DNA from: Christensenellaceae bacterium
GTDB taxonomy: Bacteria; Bacillota; Clostridia; Christensenellales; Aristaeellaceae
Length of the DNA stretch: 64,000 bases
Direction: 5' to 3'
NCBI GenBank assembly: GCA_022510815.1
Contig: JAFLST010000001.1
Coordinates: 67,259-131,258, forward strand
A program made the position numbers and the translations under genes. Numbering within the stretch: the stretch's first letter is position 1; every line of letters starts with the position of its first letter. This document shows, piece after piece, positions 44,335-52,589 of the stretch. Below the pieces are notes generated by a model that was not told the origin of the DNA, ran no database searches, and saw nothing but the letters and a program-made list of their open reading frames with translations.

Positions 44335-45516
44335 TTACTGCGCAGACTCCGAATAAGTGATCGCGCTGCCATTCTGGCCATCATTGGGGAACAGCAGAAT
44401 CAGCGTCTTGCCGCGCTGGAGGCTGATCTCCTCGCCGTCGGGGCCATAGAACACAGTGCGGGAGGTCACGCTGTCATGCTTCCAGTAGCCGACAATGTGC
44501 TTGCCGCACATGAAGAAGTCCGCATTGCCTTCAACAGGCACATAATTCTTGCCGCTCTTGCCGATGACCTCAACCACAGGCGCGTCAACGCCATTGTGAT
44601 AGCTGACATTCGTGAACTGCACGATCACGTTGGCAAAGGCGATCTGCTCCTTGGTGTCCTCATCAACCCAAGGCTCCAGCGCATCGTTATCACGGCGCAT
44701 GTAGCGCAGATAGGTGTTGGAATCAACATCATAGATCAGCTTGGAGCCATAGGTGGAGTCGCTGCCGCCGCTGTGCCACGAGACCTTGATGCTCTGCGCG
44801 GTGTCGCCCTCAGCCGGAACATCATCCGTAAACTTGAAAGCGTGGTTAGACGGCGCATAGTCCTCAGGAATCAGCGCATACATGGCCGCAACGTTCGCAT
44901 TGACATGGTACGGACGAACCTTGCCGCTGCGAGAAGTGTAATACTTCTTCCAAGGCTTGCCTTCACCGACGATGCCGCTGAAGAAATAACCGTCCGCCAG
45001 ATACTGATGGCCCATATTCTTGAACTCATCAAGAACGTTGGTGCCTTCATATTCCTGCTGACCATAGAACAGGAAACCGGCGCCCCACTCCTCGCGCAGC
45101 CACGCATGGGCCACACGCGCCGAGCGGATATAGCCGACAGAATCGGGAACCAGGTCGTTGTAAATGAAGCTCAGACGGGTCGCGCCGTTCTTGTGCAGCG
45201 GCATTTCGTAGACCACGTCCACATAGCTGGCGCCCCAAGGAGCGCGGCTGCCAACACCGCCGTTGTCATTGCCGATCTGCACCATCATGGGCAGATAACG
45301 GCCCGTGGCGGCCATACCGGTGAAGCCTTCGGGCACATTCAGCGTGGAGAGCGTCAGGCCCGTGGTAGGGCTGATGCCTTCTTCAACCTCGTTTTCCGCA
45401 GCAGCCTGAGGCGTAATGCCGCGGTTTTCCTGCGGGTTAATCTGCGTATCGGCCAGCGCGACCGCAGAGGTCAGCAGCATTGCCGCAATAAGCATGAGAC
45501 AGAGCAGCTTCTTCAT
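44335..45516 (-). CDS. DUF3048 (YerB-like) secreted protein
   Basis: 393 residues. Signal peptide about 1-22 (MKKLLCLMLIAAMLLTSAVA, no lipobox cysteine). The body carries DUF3048 features: MMVQIGNDNGGVGSRAPWG, YVDVVYEMPLHKNGATRLSFIY, GYIRSARVAH and a C-terminal domain with FYGPDGEEISLQRGKTLILL. Homologues are envelope proteins of unknown function. The start at 45516 has GGAGGTTGG upstream and its own promoter. It lies downstream of a polysaccharide deacetylase gene in the opposite reading order, both minus. Confidence 0.88.
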   Translation of the reverse strand: MKKLLCLMLIAAMLLTSAVALADTQINPQENRGITPQAAAENEVEEGISPTTGLTLSTLNVPEGFTGMAATGRYLPMMVQIGNDNGGVGSRAPWGASYVDVVYEMPLHKNGATRLSFIYNDLVPDSVGYIRSARVAHAWLREEWGAGFLFYGQQEYEGTNVLDEFKNMGHQYLADGYFFSGIVGEGKPWKKYYTSRSGKVRPYHVNANVAAMYALIPEDYAPSNHAFKFTDDVPAEGDTAQSIKVSWHSGGSDSTYGSKLIYDVDSNTYLRYMRRDNDALEPWVDEDTKEQIAFANVIVQFTNVSYHNGVDAPVVEVIGKSGKNYVPVEGNADFFMCGKHIVGYWKHDSVTSRTVFYGPDGEEISLQRGKTLILLFPNDGQNGSAITYSESAQ

Positions 45517-45558
45517 GGTAAACCAACCTCCAAAGGTATAGTTGCTTAGTACAATGCC

Positions 45559-45588
45559 ATTATAGCATTCCTTACGGTTTCCTGTCAA
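45559..45588 (-). promoter_or_regulatory. Promoter of the DUF3048 gene
   Basis: Minus-strand TTGACA (45583-45588), 18-bp spacer, TATAAT (45559-45564). Confidence 0.9.
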
Positions 45589-45624
45589 CTCATCCAAAAT
45601 GATTTAAGAATTGTTACACCGCCG

Positions 45625-46965
45625 TTATTCCCGAGACTTGATGGTGGTTACGCCATCCTCGCAGCGGAAGTATACCGTATCCGGCTCCAGCGTGACGCCA
45701 TCCTTGGCAAAGAGCTCATCAATGGTCAGCATCATGTACCCCTGCTCCTGCAGCCACTGGATCAGCGTGGTCGTCAGGTTAGGCGTATTATCCTTGATAT
45801 CGTGCATCAGCACGATATCCCCATCGGTGAACTGACTGCGGATGTTGTTCATGATGGTCGTGACGGAGCGCCCGCGCCAGTCATAGGTATCCACGGACCA
45901 CTGGATCAGCGGCCAGCCGACCTTCGCGGAGATCATATCGGGATACAGGCCGTAGGGCACGCGGTCATAACGGGTAGGAATGCCGATGGCCGCGACCATC
46001 TGCTTGTTCACCTTGTCGACCATGGCGCGCATGGTGCTGGCCGACATCTTGGCTACCGAATTATGCGTCCAGTTATGGGACGCGACCGCATGGCCCTCGT
46101 CATTCTCCCGCTGCACCAGATCAGCATATTCGCTGATGCGGTTGCCGATGACGAAGAATGTCCCCCGCTCGCCGCATTCCAGCAGGCTATTGAGCACCTT
46201 GGTCGTGTTGGTGCGGTGCGGGCCGTCGTCAAAAGTCAGCGCCACCGTCTTGTAGTAGGTCAGGTTGTCCGTCTGCTCCTGCGCTTCCAGCGTCATGTAA
46301 GGACGGATTTCCGGGTACATCAGCGTGACCTCGATCAGCGTCTGCTTGCCCGGATACACCTCGCCCGCCGGAATATGCAGCACCATCGAGAACCCGTGAA
46401 GCGTGAAGTCAAGATTGCGCATTCCTTCATCCGACGTCAGTCTGGCCAGTGCCTCCGCGTCAGGTTCAGCATCCGGGAAGCTCTCCGTGACCCCGCGCGT
46501 CACAGCGTCGCGAAGGATGCTCCACGCCTGCTCATTCCGCTCGGCGAAGATATCCGTCATCTGAATGCGGTAGCCGGAGATCATGTCGTAGGTGCGGCTG
46601 GTAATCTCCTGCCCGATCAGATCGCGGTGGTAGGTTGTTCTCGCCTGCACCAGAAAGGACATCCAGCGAAGCCCCGTGCGGCTGGCGCGAATGGCCACAT
46701 CCAGACGGGAATTCTGCGAGGTCGAGTTCTTCGCCTTTTTTAGCGTCGGGCCGATGCGCTCGGCATAGGCGTACGCGATGCCCATCAGCTCCGCATTGAC
46801 GCTCTGGTTGTAGGTGTCGATCTGCCACATCCGGATGACGCTCTTGTTGGATTGCGTCGTATCCTCCCGGGTGAGCGTGAAGCGATGGCAATCCTGCAGT
46901 GTCTCCGCCAAAGCCGTCGGCGCGCACAGCAGAAGGCATAGAATCAGTGCGCACAGCTTTTTCAC
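45625..46965 (-). CDS. Secreted polysaccharide deacetylase (PdaC-like)
   Basis: 446 residues. Signal peptide about 1-20 (LCALILCLLLCAPTALA), an N-terminal domain like DUF4163/DUF3298 (about 30-240), and a C-terminal NodB domain with ALTFDDGPH (Asp-Asp), SHNWTHNS (metal histidines), YDRVPYGLY and VLMHDIKDN. Deacetylates peptidoglycan or a related cell-wall glycan. The start is GTG at 46965 with GGAGGAGG 8 nt upstream. It follows the DUF1292 genes without an obvious promoter of its own. Confidence 0.9.
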   Translation of the reverse strand: MKKLCALILCLLLCAPTALAETLQDCHRFTLTREDTTQSNKSVIRMWQIDTYNQSVNAELMGIAYAYAERIGPTLKKAKNSTSQNSRLDVAIRASRTGLRWMSFLVQARTTYHRDLIGQEITSRTYDMISGYRIQMTDIFAERNEQAWSILRDAVTRGVTESFPDAEPDAEALARLTSDEGMRNLDFTLHGFSMVLHIPAGEVYPGKQTLIEVTLMYPEIRPYMTLEAQEQTDNLTYYKTVALTFDDGPHRTNTTKVLNSLLECGERGTFFVIGNRISEYADLVQRENDEGHAVASHNWTHNSVAKMSASTMRAMVDKVNKQMVAAIGIPTRYDRVPYGLYPDMISAKVGWPLIQWSVDTYDWRGRSVTTIMNNIRSQFTDGDIVLMHDIKDNTPNLTTTLIQWLQEQGYMMLTIDELFAKDGVTLEPDTVYFRCEDGVTTIKSRE

Positions 46966-47044
46966 CTCGTACCTCCTCCTTCCGTCCTTCGCGTATAAAA
47001 CGAAACACAAACGCCGATGCCGTCAGGGAATTGCTGGCATCCTG

Positions 47045-47335
47045 TTATTCCGCGTCCTGCAGATTCCCGAGGGCGTCCTGTGTCGTCATCTGAACATACT
47101 TGTCAAAGACATGCTCGATGATGTCCCCTTCCTCCACGACCTCAAAGGACATGCTTTCGCCATCCTCATGAAAACGCGTGACGAGAATCTGCTCCTCGCC
47201 GTCCGGGGTGTTTTCCATTTCCAGAAGCACCACATAGGGCTGCTCAGCATAGAGGATGGTCGCGCCGTAGCGGAACAGCAGTTCCGTGCCGTCGGGAGCC
47301 GTCAGCGTGACCACCGCGTCATTCAGATCAGGCAT
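47045..47335 (-). CDS. DUF1292 family protein
   Basis: 96 residues, acidic, with the DUF1292 outline (VTLTAPDGTELLFRYGATILYAEQPYVVLLE). It starts one base after the stop of the RuvX-DUF1292 fusion and is a second copy of the same family, suggesting tandem duplication followed by divergence. Function unknown. The ribosome binding site is weak (GAGGAAG about 13 nt upstream), so translation is probably coupled to the previous gene. Confidence 0.82.
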   Translation of the reverse strand: MPDLNDAVVTLTAPDGTELLFRYGATILYAEQPYVVLLEMENTPDGEEQILVTRFHEDGESMSFEVVEEGDIIEHVFDKYVQMTTQDALGNLQDAE

Positions 47336-47336
47336 G

Positions 47337-48074
47337 TCACTCGTCCACTTCCTCGTCCATCAGCTCGACAAACTTGTCGAATACGGCCTGCTGCTCGTCC
47401 TCATCATCGACCTGAACGTAGCACTCGTTGCCGTCTTCGTCCTGATCGATCTTCATGATGATGACCTCGCACTCCTCCGCCTCATCCTCCGAGACCTCGG
47501 TCAGCGCGATGTAATACGCGCCCTCATGCTCAATGGTCGCCAGATGCTCGAAAGAGACAGACTCGCCCGTTTCGTCGTCGATCAGTTCAATGATGTTGCT
47601 TTCCTCCATGGTCGTTTCCTCCTTCATGTAGTTCAAATAATAACGTCCGGTTCTCTGGACGCTTTTCTGACTGTCCAGCCACTGCTGCAGGATGACCGCC
47701 GCAGCCACCTTATCCACCGTCTGGCGGCGTTCCCGGCGGTGCATGTCGTCCTCCAGCAGCGCGTGCTCCGCGGTGACGGTGGTCAGCCGCTCGTCCTGAT
47801 AAAACACGGTCAATCCGGCCTTCTCGAGCTGCTCGCAGAACTGCCGCACCTTCTCCGACTGAAAGCCCGAGGTGCCGTCCATATTCAGCGGCCAGCCGGA
47901 GAGCACCAGCGTAGTCTCGTACTGGTCGCACAGCTCACAGACGCGCCGCACATCCGGCCCCCAGCCGACCCGGTGAATGACTTCCACCGGCGATGCGATG
48001 ATCCGCGCAGGGTCGCTGACCGCCACACCGATTCGCGCGTCGCCGATATCCAGCGCCAGTATTCTTTCGTTCAT
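47337..48074 (-). CDS. RuvX (YqgF) pre-16S rRNA nuclease fused to DUF1292
   Basis: 245 residues without an internal stop. Residues 1-140 are RuvX/YqgF: RILALDIGDARIGVAVSD with Asp9, LVLSGWPLNMDGTSG, YQDERLTTVTAE and DKVAAAVILQQWLD; the enzyme trims pre-16S rRNA and is also called a putative Holliday resolvase. A 15-20 residue linker leads into a DUF1292 domain (about 156-245). In related bacteria these are separate neighbouring genes. A strong AAGGAGG lies before the in-frame ATG at 47609, so a free 90-residue DUF1292 protein may also be made. Confidence 0.87.
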   Translation of the reverse strand: MNERILALDIGDARIGVAVSDPARIIASPVEVIHRVGWGPDVRRVCELCDQYETTLVLSGWPLNMDGTSGFQSEKVRQFCEQLEKAGLTVFYQDERLTTVTAEHALLEDDMHRRERRQTVDKVAAAVILQQWLDSQKSVQRTGRYYLNYMKEETTMEESNIIELIDDETGESVSFEHLATIEHEGAYYIALTEVSEDEAEECEVIIMKIDQDEDGNECYVQVDDEDEQQAVFDKFVELMDEEVDE

Positions 48075-48081
48075 ACCAGCC

Positions 48082-49362
48082 TCACAGACGCAGCGTCTCG
48101 GCGCCGCGGCCCACAATCGCGATGCATGGTGCTTCGGTCAGGACACGGCGGGCGCAGTCCATCACCTTGTTCATGGTCACCGCTTCGATCTTCTCGATGG
48201 TCTCCTGCGGCTCGCTGGGCCGACCCAGCAGCAGCGTCATCCGCCCCATGGCTTGCATGCGGCTTCCGGGGCTTTCAAGGCCCATCAGATAGCCGCACCG
48301 GAGCTGCTGCTTGGCGTCGCGGTATTCCTTCTCGAGAATGCCGTCCTTCAGCAGCTTGTCCAGTTCCCGGCGGACTTCCTCCATCACCCGCTCGGCGTTC
48401 TTCGGGGATACGCCCGCATACACGGCGAAGGTGCCGCACCCCTGATAGGTGTTCGGATAAGTGTAGATGGAGTACGCCATGCCCAAATCCTCGCGGATCC
48501 GCTGGAACAGCCTCGACGACATCGCTCCGCCCAGCAGGTTGTTCAGCGCCGCCTGCGGATAGATGTCCTCGCTGCCGTAGCTCGCTCCGGGAAAACCCAG
48601 ACAGATGTGCATCTGCTCAGTGTCCTTCTCCCGAAGGCAGTGCTGTCCCGTCAGCGGCCTTTCCTGCGGCACGATAAGCTGCCCGATCTCCGCCTTCCAG
48701 CCGCCGAACACCTGCTCCAGCAGCGCCTTGACGCGCTCCGGGTCGTAATTGCCCGCCAGAGCAATGACGGTCCGTTCCGGCGAATAGTGCTTGGCCCGGT
48801 AATCAACCAGATTCTGCCGCGTATACCCGGAGATCAGCTCCGCCGGGCCGAGAATCGGCATGCCGAGGCTCTGATCACCGAACATAGCCTTGCTCAGCAG
48901 ATCATGCACAAGGTCTTCCGGTGAGTCTTCGTCCATGGCGATCTCTTCCAGAATGACTCCGCGCTCTTTCTCCAGTTCAGTCTCATCCAGCGTGGCGTTC
49001 GTCACCAGATCCGCGAGAATATCCGCGGCCAGCGCCACGTCCTCGTCGATAACCTTGGCGTAGAAGCAGGTGCAGTCCTTGCCCGTAAAGGCGTTGAGCT
49101 GCCCGCCAACCGCGTCCATCTCCTCGGCAATCTGCCGTGCCGTGCGCTTGCCGGTGCCCTTGAACACCATGTGCTCCATAAAATGGCTCAATCCGTTCTC
49201 CTCGGGCAGTTCAAACATCGACCCGACGTGCAGCCACACGCCCATCGACACCGTCCGCAGATACGGCAGCCGCTCACCGACCACCCGCAGGCCATTGCTC
49301 AAGGTCCATTCGTCGTGCATAGATCCATCCATCCCTATGATGTTTTCCACTATGCTTCCCAT
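48082..49362 (-). CDS. M16-family zinc metallopeptidase
   Basis: 426 residues. Inverted zinc motif HFMEH (His60, Glu63, His64) with downstream Glu in ELEKERGVILEEIAM, and the C-terminal half-domain with the R/Y pair region (LFQRIREDLGMAYSIY). Resembles YmxG/MlpA of Bacillus, which sits beside pnp. The start at 49362 has AAAGGATGAAC upstream. It follows pnp after a structured 280-bp gap, and ruvX begins 7 bp after its stop. Confidence 0.92.
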   Translation of the reverse strand: MGSIVENIIGMDGSMHDEWTLSNGLRVVGERLPYLRTVSMGVWLHVGSMFELPEENGLSHFMEHMVFKGTGKRTARQIAEEMDAVGGQLNAFTGKDCTCFYAKVIDEDVALAADILADLVTNATLDETELEKERGVILEEIAMDEDSPEDLVHDLLSKAMFGDQSLGMPILGPAELISGYTRQNLVDYRAKHYSPERTVIALAGNYDPERVKALLEQVFGGWKAEIGQLIVPQERPLTGQHCLREKDTEQMHICLGFPGASYGSEDIYPQAALNNLLGGAMSSRLFQRIREDLGMAYSIYTYPNTYQGCGTFAVYAGVSPKNAERVMEEVRRELDKLLKDGILEKEYRDAKQQLRCGYLMGLESPGSRMQAMGRMTLLLGRPSEPQETIEKIEAVTMNKVMDCARRVLTEAPCIAIVGRGAETLRL

Positions 49363-49369
49363 GTTCATC

Positions 49370-49646
49370 CTTTCTTATGTCATGGGCTTCGCTCCCGATA
49401 CCCCTGACAGGAGCCTTGCCCCTGTACCTCACGAAGGGCTATCGCCCTCTCGGCTCCCTTCACGCGATGCAGTCGCCAGCCTTCGGCCAGACAATATGCG
49501 CGTGAATATGCTCACGGAATCAAGCATGACCGAAGGCACTCGACTTGATCGTGAGATGGGTGCAGAGAGGGCGACAGCCCTTCGCTGAATGCAAGGAAAA
49601 GCCCTTGCCGAGGGGCGTCGGGGAGCAGCGCTCCCCGACACTCGCG
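49370..49646. repeat. Structured intergenic element between pnp and the M16 peptidase gene
   Basis: 277 bp without a gene. A 20-bp inverted repeat (49432-49451 with 49565-49584, one mismatch) encloses about 113 bp with smaller hairpins (CGTGA/TCACG, GGCC-TTC-GGCC). A second hairpin, GTCGGGGAGC/GCTCCCCGAC, lies at 49617-49640 just after the pnp stop and may serve as its terminator or 3' stabiliser. The layout looks like a small mobile or dispersed repeat, but only one copy is in the window. Confidence 0.5.
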
Positions 49647-51803
49647 TCAATTCCGGCCGTCGCGGCGCGGGGGACGGCTGCGGAATCCACCCTCAGCAGG
49701 CTTGCGAGGCGCGGTATTCTCGTAAACAATGTCGTTGCGGATGAGGTTCACGCGGCCCTGCGCGTCGATTTCGCTGACCTTGACTTCCAGCTCGTCGCCG
49801 ATCTTGACCACGTCCTCAACCTTCTCCACGCGGTGGTTAGCCAGCTTGGAGATGTGAATCATGCCGTCCTTGCCAGGCAGCAGCTCGACGAACGCGCCGA
49901 AGTTCATGATGCGCACGACCTTGCCGCTGTAAACCTCGCCGACCTCAATGTCCTTGGCGATGCCCTCAATGATCTTGCGGGCCTTCGCGGCGGCATCGGC
50001 GTCGGGCGTGGAAATGAACACACGACCGTCGTCCTCGATATCAATCTTGACGCCGGTTTCGGCAATGATCTTGTTGATCATCTTGCCGCCGGGTCCGATA
50101 ACCTCGCGAATCTTCTCGGGGTTGATGGTAAAGCGGACGATCTTGGGCGCCCACTTGGAGAGCTCCTCGCGCGGCTGGCCGAGGCACTCGAGCATGATGC
50201 CCAGAATGTGCAGACGGCCCTGCAGAGCCTGCGCCAGCGCCTGCTTCAGGATGTCGCGGTCGATGCCCGCGATCTTAATATCCATCTGGATGGCGGTGAT
50301 GCCGTTCATGGAGCCAGCGACCTTGAAGTCCATGTCGCCGAGGAAGTCCTCGAGGCCCTGAATGTCGGTCAGCACGCAGACCTTGCCGGTCTCGGCGTCC
50401 TTGATCAGGCCCATAGCCACGCCCGCAACAGGCGCGTGAATCGGCACGCCAGCGTCCATCAGGGACAGGGTCGAGCCGCAGACGGAAGCCATCGAAGAGG
50501 AGCCGTTAGAGGAGAGAATCTCGCTGACCAGACGCAGCGCATAGGGGAATTCTTCCTCAGAGGGCACCACGGGCTCGAGGGCACGCTCAGCCAGCGCGCC
50601 GTGACCGATCTCGCGGCGACCGGGGCTCTTCATGCGGCCAGCCTCGCCAGTCGCATAGGGCGGCATGTTGTAATGATGGATATAGCGCTTGAAGTCCTCA
50701 TTGGACAGGCCATCGAGGATCTGACCCTCGCTGGTGGAGCCCAGCGTGGTGACAGTCAGGGCCTGCGTCTGGCCGCGGGTGAACACGGCAGAACCATGGG
50801 TGCGCGGCAGAACGCCGACCTCACACCAGATCGGGCGGACCTCGGTGACCTTTCGGCCGTCGGGACGGACACCCTGCTCGAGAATCTTCTTGCGCATGAT
50901 TTCCTTGTTCAGGTAGTACAGCGCGTCGCCGATTTCGCTCTCGCGGCCCTCAAACTGCGCGCCCAGCGCCTCGAGGGTCTCCTGCTTGACCTGCGCCTCA
51001 CGGCTCTGACGCTCCTCGCGATCGAAGGTGTCGAACACCCAGACGCACTTGTCATAAGCGAATTCGCGGACAGCCGCCTTCACGTCGTCGCCGGTCACGA
51101 CCAGCGGCACTTCGAGCTTCTGCTTGCCGATCTCGGCGATGATCTGGTCCTCGAAGGCGATGATCTTCTTGATCTCCTCGTGCGCGAACATGATCGCGTC
51201 GAGCATGACCTCCTCGGAGACTTCCTTCGCGCCAGCCTCGACCATCAGCACCGCGTCGCGGGTGCCGGAGACGGTCAGATGCAGGTCGGAAGCCTGACGC
51301 TGCTCCTCATTGGGCAGCAGCACGAACTCGCCGTTCACGCGGCCCACAACCACGGAACCGGTGGGGCCGTTCCACGGAATCTCGCTGACGGACAACGCGA
51401 TGGAGGAGCCGATCATGGCCGGGATTTCCGGCGGGATGTCCTTATCCACGGACAGGATGGTCGCAACCACCTGCACGTCGTTGCGCATGCCCTTGGGGAA
51501 GAGCGGGCGCAGGGGCCGGTCGATCAGGCGGCAGGTCAGGGTCGCCTTCTCGGTGGGACGGCCTTCACGCTTGATGAAGCCGCCGGGAATCTTGCCCACG
51601 GAATACTGCTTCTCCTCCACGTCAACCGCCAGAGGGAAGAAGTCCACGCCGGGACGGGGCGTCGGGGCCATGGTGGCATTGACCATGACGACGGTGTCGC
51701 CAAGGTGCACCCAGACACTGCCAGCAGCCTGCTCGCAGTACTTGCCGAATTCGAGCGTCAGCGGAAGACCCGCCAGCTCCATTGAATACTTCTTGGATTC
51801 CAT
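49647..51803 (-). CDS. pnp: Polyribonucleotide nucleotidyltransferase (PNPase)
   Basis: 718 residues. Two RNase PH domains (about 1-210 and 310-540; [26 protein letters not shown] and [20 protein letters not shown], the latter with the catalytic Asp-containing [24 protein letters not shown]), a KH domain about 550-615 ([17 protein letters not shown]) and S1 domain about 618-700. 3'-5' phosphorolytic RNA decay, degradosome component. Its own promoter follows the rpsO terminator. A Arg/Gly-rich tail ends the protein. Confidence 0.97.
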   Translation of the reverse strand: MESKKYSMELAGLPLTLEFGKYCEQAAGSVWVHLGDTVVMVNATMAPTPRPGVDFFPLAVDVEEKQYSVGKIPGGFIKREGRPTEKATLTCRLIDRPLRPLFPKGMRNDVQVVATILSVDKDIPPEIPAMIGSSIALSVSEIPWNGPTGSVVVGRVNGEFVLLPNEEQRQASDLHLTVSGTRDAVLMVEAGAKEVSEEVMLDAIMFAHEEIKKIIAFEDQIIAEIGKQKLEVPLVVTGDDVKAAVREFAYDKCVWVFDTFDREERQSREAQVKQETLEALGAQFEGRESEIGDALYYLNKEIMRKKILEQGVRPDGRKVTEVRPIWCEVGVLPRTHGSAVFTRGQTQALTVTTLGSTSEGQILDGLSNEDFKRYIHHYNMPPYATGEAGRMKSPGRREIGHGALAERALEPVVPSEEEFPYALRLVSEILSSNGSSSMASVCGSTLSLMDAGVPIHAPVAGVAMGLIKDAETGKVCVLTDIQGLEDFLGDMDFKVAGSMNGITAIQMDIKIAGIDRDILKQALAQALQGRLHILGIMLECLGQPREELSKWAPKIVRFTINPEKIREVIGPGGKMINKIIAETGVKIDIEDDGRVFISTPDADAAAKARKIIEGIAKDIEVGEVYSGKVVRIMNFGAFVELLPGKDGMIHISKLANHRVEKVEDVVKIGDELEVKVSEIDAQGRVNLIRNDIVYENTAPRKPAEGGFRSRPPRRDGRN

Positions 51804-51865
51804 GTTGTCTCTCCTTTGAATCGTCGCGGGAACCTCGTGTTCCCTTTGGGTTCGCCGGAGATGCT

Positions 51866-51896
51866 ATCATATGAAAACCCCCGATGGGATTTTCAA
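51866..51896 (-). promoter_or_regulatory. Possible pnp promoter with inverted repeat
   Basis: Minus-strand TTGAAA (51891-51896), 19-bp spacer, TATGAT (51866-51871). The inverted repeat GAAAA-TCCC/GGGG-TTTTC (51873-51894) fills the spacer and could be an operator or weak terminator. Confidence 0.5.
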
Positions 51897-51944
51897 GGGA
51901 TAACATCCCCGACTGCTGCACTTCCGCGCCTCCGTCAGGCCTTC

Positions 51945-51988
51945 GAGAAAAGCCGCCGAGAAGGAGCTTGTCCTGTCCCGGCGGCTCA
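51945..51988 (-). terminator. Terminator of rpsO
   Basis: AGCCGCC (51980-51986) pairs with GGCGGCT (51951-51957) on the minus strand, then TTTTCTC. Between it and rpsO is another hairpin (GCGGG-CAGT-CCCGC). Confidence 0.75.
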
Positions 51989-52051
51989 TCTTGCTGTACC
52001 TGAGCGGAAAGCCGCCGAATCATCTGCGGGACTGCCCGCGAAGACCAGCTC

Positions 52052-52306
52052 TTACTTACGCAGGTTGAGCTTGGCAATCAGCGCACGATAGCGCATGATG
52101 TCGGTCTTCTTGAGATACTCCAGCAGGCCGCGGCGACGGCCGACCATCAGCAGCAGACCACGGTTGGAGTGATGGTCGTTCTTGTTGCTCTTGAGGTGCT
52201 CGTTCAGGTGGTTGATGCGCTCGGTGAGCAGCGCAACCTGCACCTCAGGGGAGCCGGTGTCGCCCTCGTGCTGGGCATAGGCAGCGATGATCTCGGACTT
52301 GGTCAT
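52052..52306 (-). CDS. rpsO: 30S ribosomal protein S15
   Basis: 84 residues. [25 protein letters not shown] and [22 protein letters not shown] are unmistakable. About five residues shorter at the N-terminus than most S15. The start at 52306 follows GAGGAGGAAACCACC. It precedes pnp, the common order. Confidence 0.97.
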   Translation of the reverse strand: MTKSEIIAAYAQHEGDTGSPEVQVALLTERINHLNEHLKSNKNDHHSNRGLLLMVGRRRGLLEYLKKTDIMRYRALIAKLNLRK

Positions 52307-52408
52307 GGTGGTTTCCTCCTCAAATCTTTCTGGGGTAATCGCCGTCCCACGCAGCGCGCCGTCGGAGTGATCGGTCGCCCGCGCAGGCGGTTCACAGACC
52401 CACACGAT

Positions 52409-52437
52409 ATTGTACCAGAAAAAGCTGCGTTTGTAAA
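52409..52437 (-). promoter_or_regulatory. Promoter of rpsO
   Basis: Minus-strand TTTACA (52432-52437), 17-bp spacer, TACAAT (52409-52414). Confidence 0.85.
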
Positions 52438-52513
52438 CGGGTATTTTCGGAAAACTTGCTCATTCCTTGAAAAATCCACCATCAAACTTGACCGTATTTT
52501 TACATGCAACGCA

Positions 52514-52542
52514 TTGCAGAGAAGGAAAAAGTGCGCTATAAT
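52514..52542 (+). promoter_or_regulatory. Promoter of the GH127-like/dusB operon
   Basis: TTGCAG (52514-52519), 17-bp spacer, TATAAT (52537-52542). Confidence 0.82.
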
Positions 52543-52589
52543 AGATGCTGGTATGATATGTACATTGTTTAGCAATGGAGGAAGTCAAC

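Noticed and set aside
49545..51785. 746-codon plus-strand ORF over pnp
   Set aside because: Antisense shadow of PNPase; composition is Asp/Leu/His-rich as expected from reversed codons.
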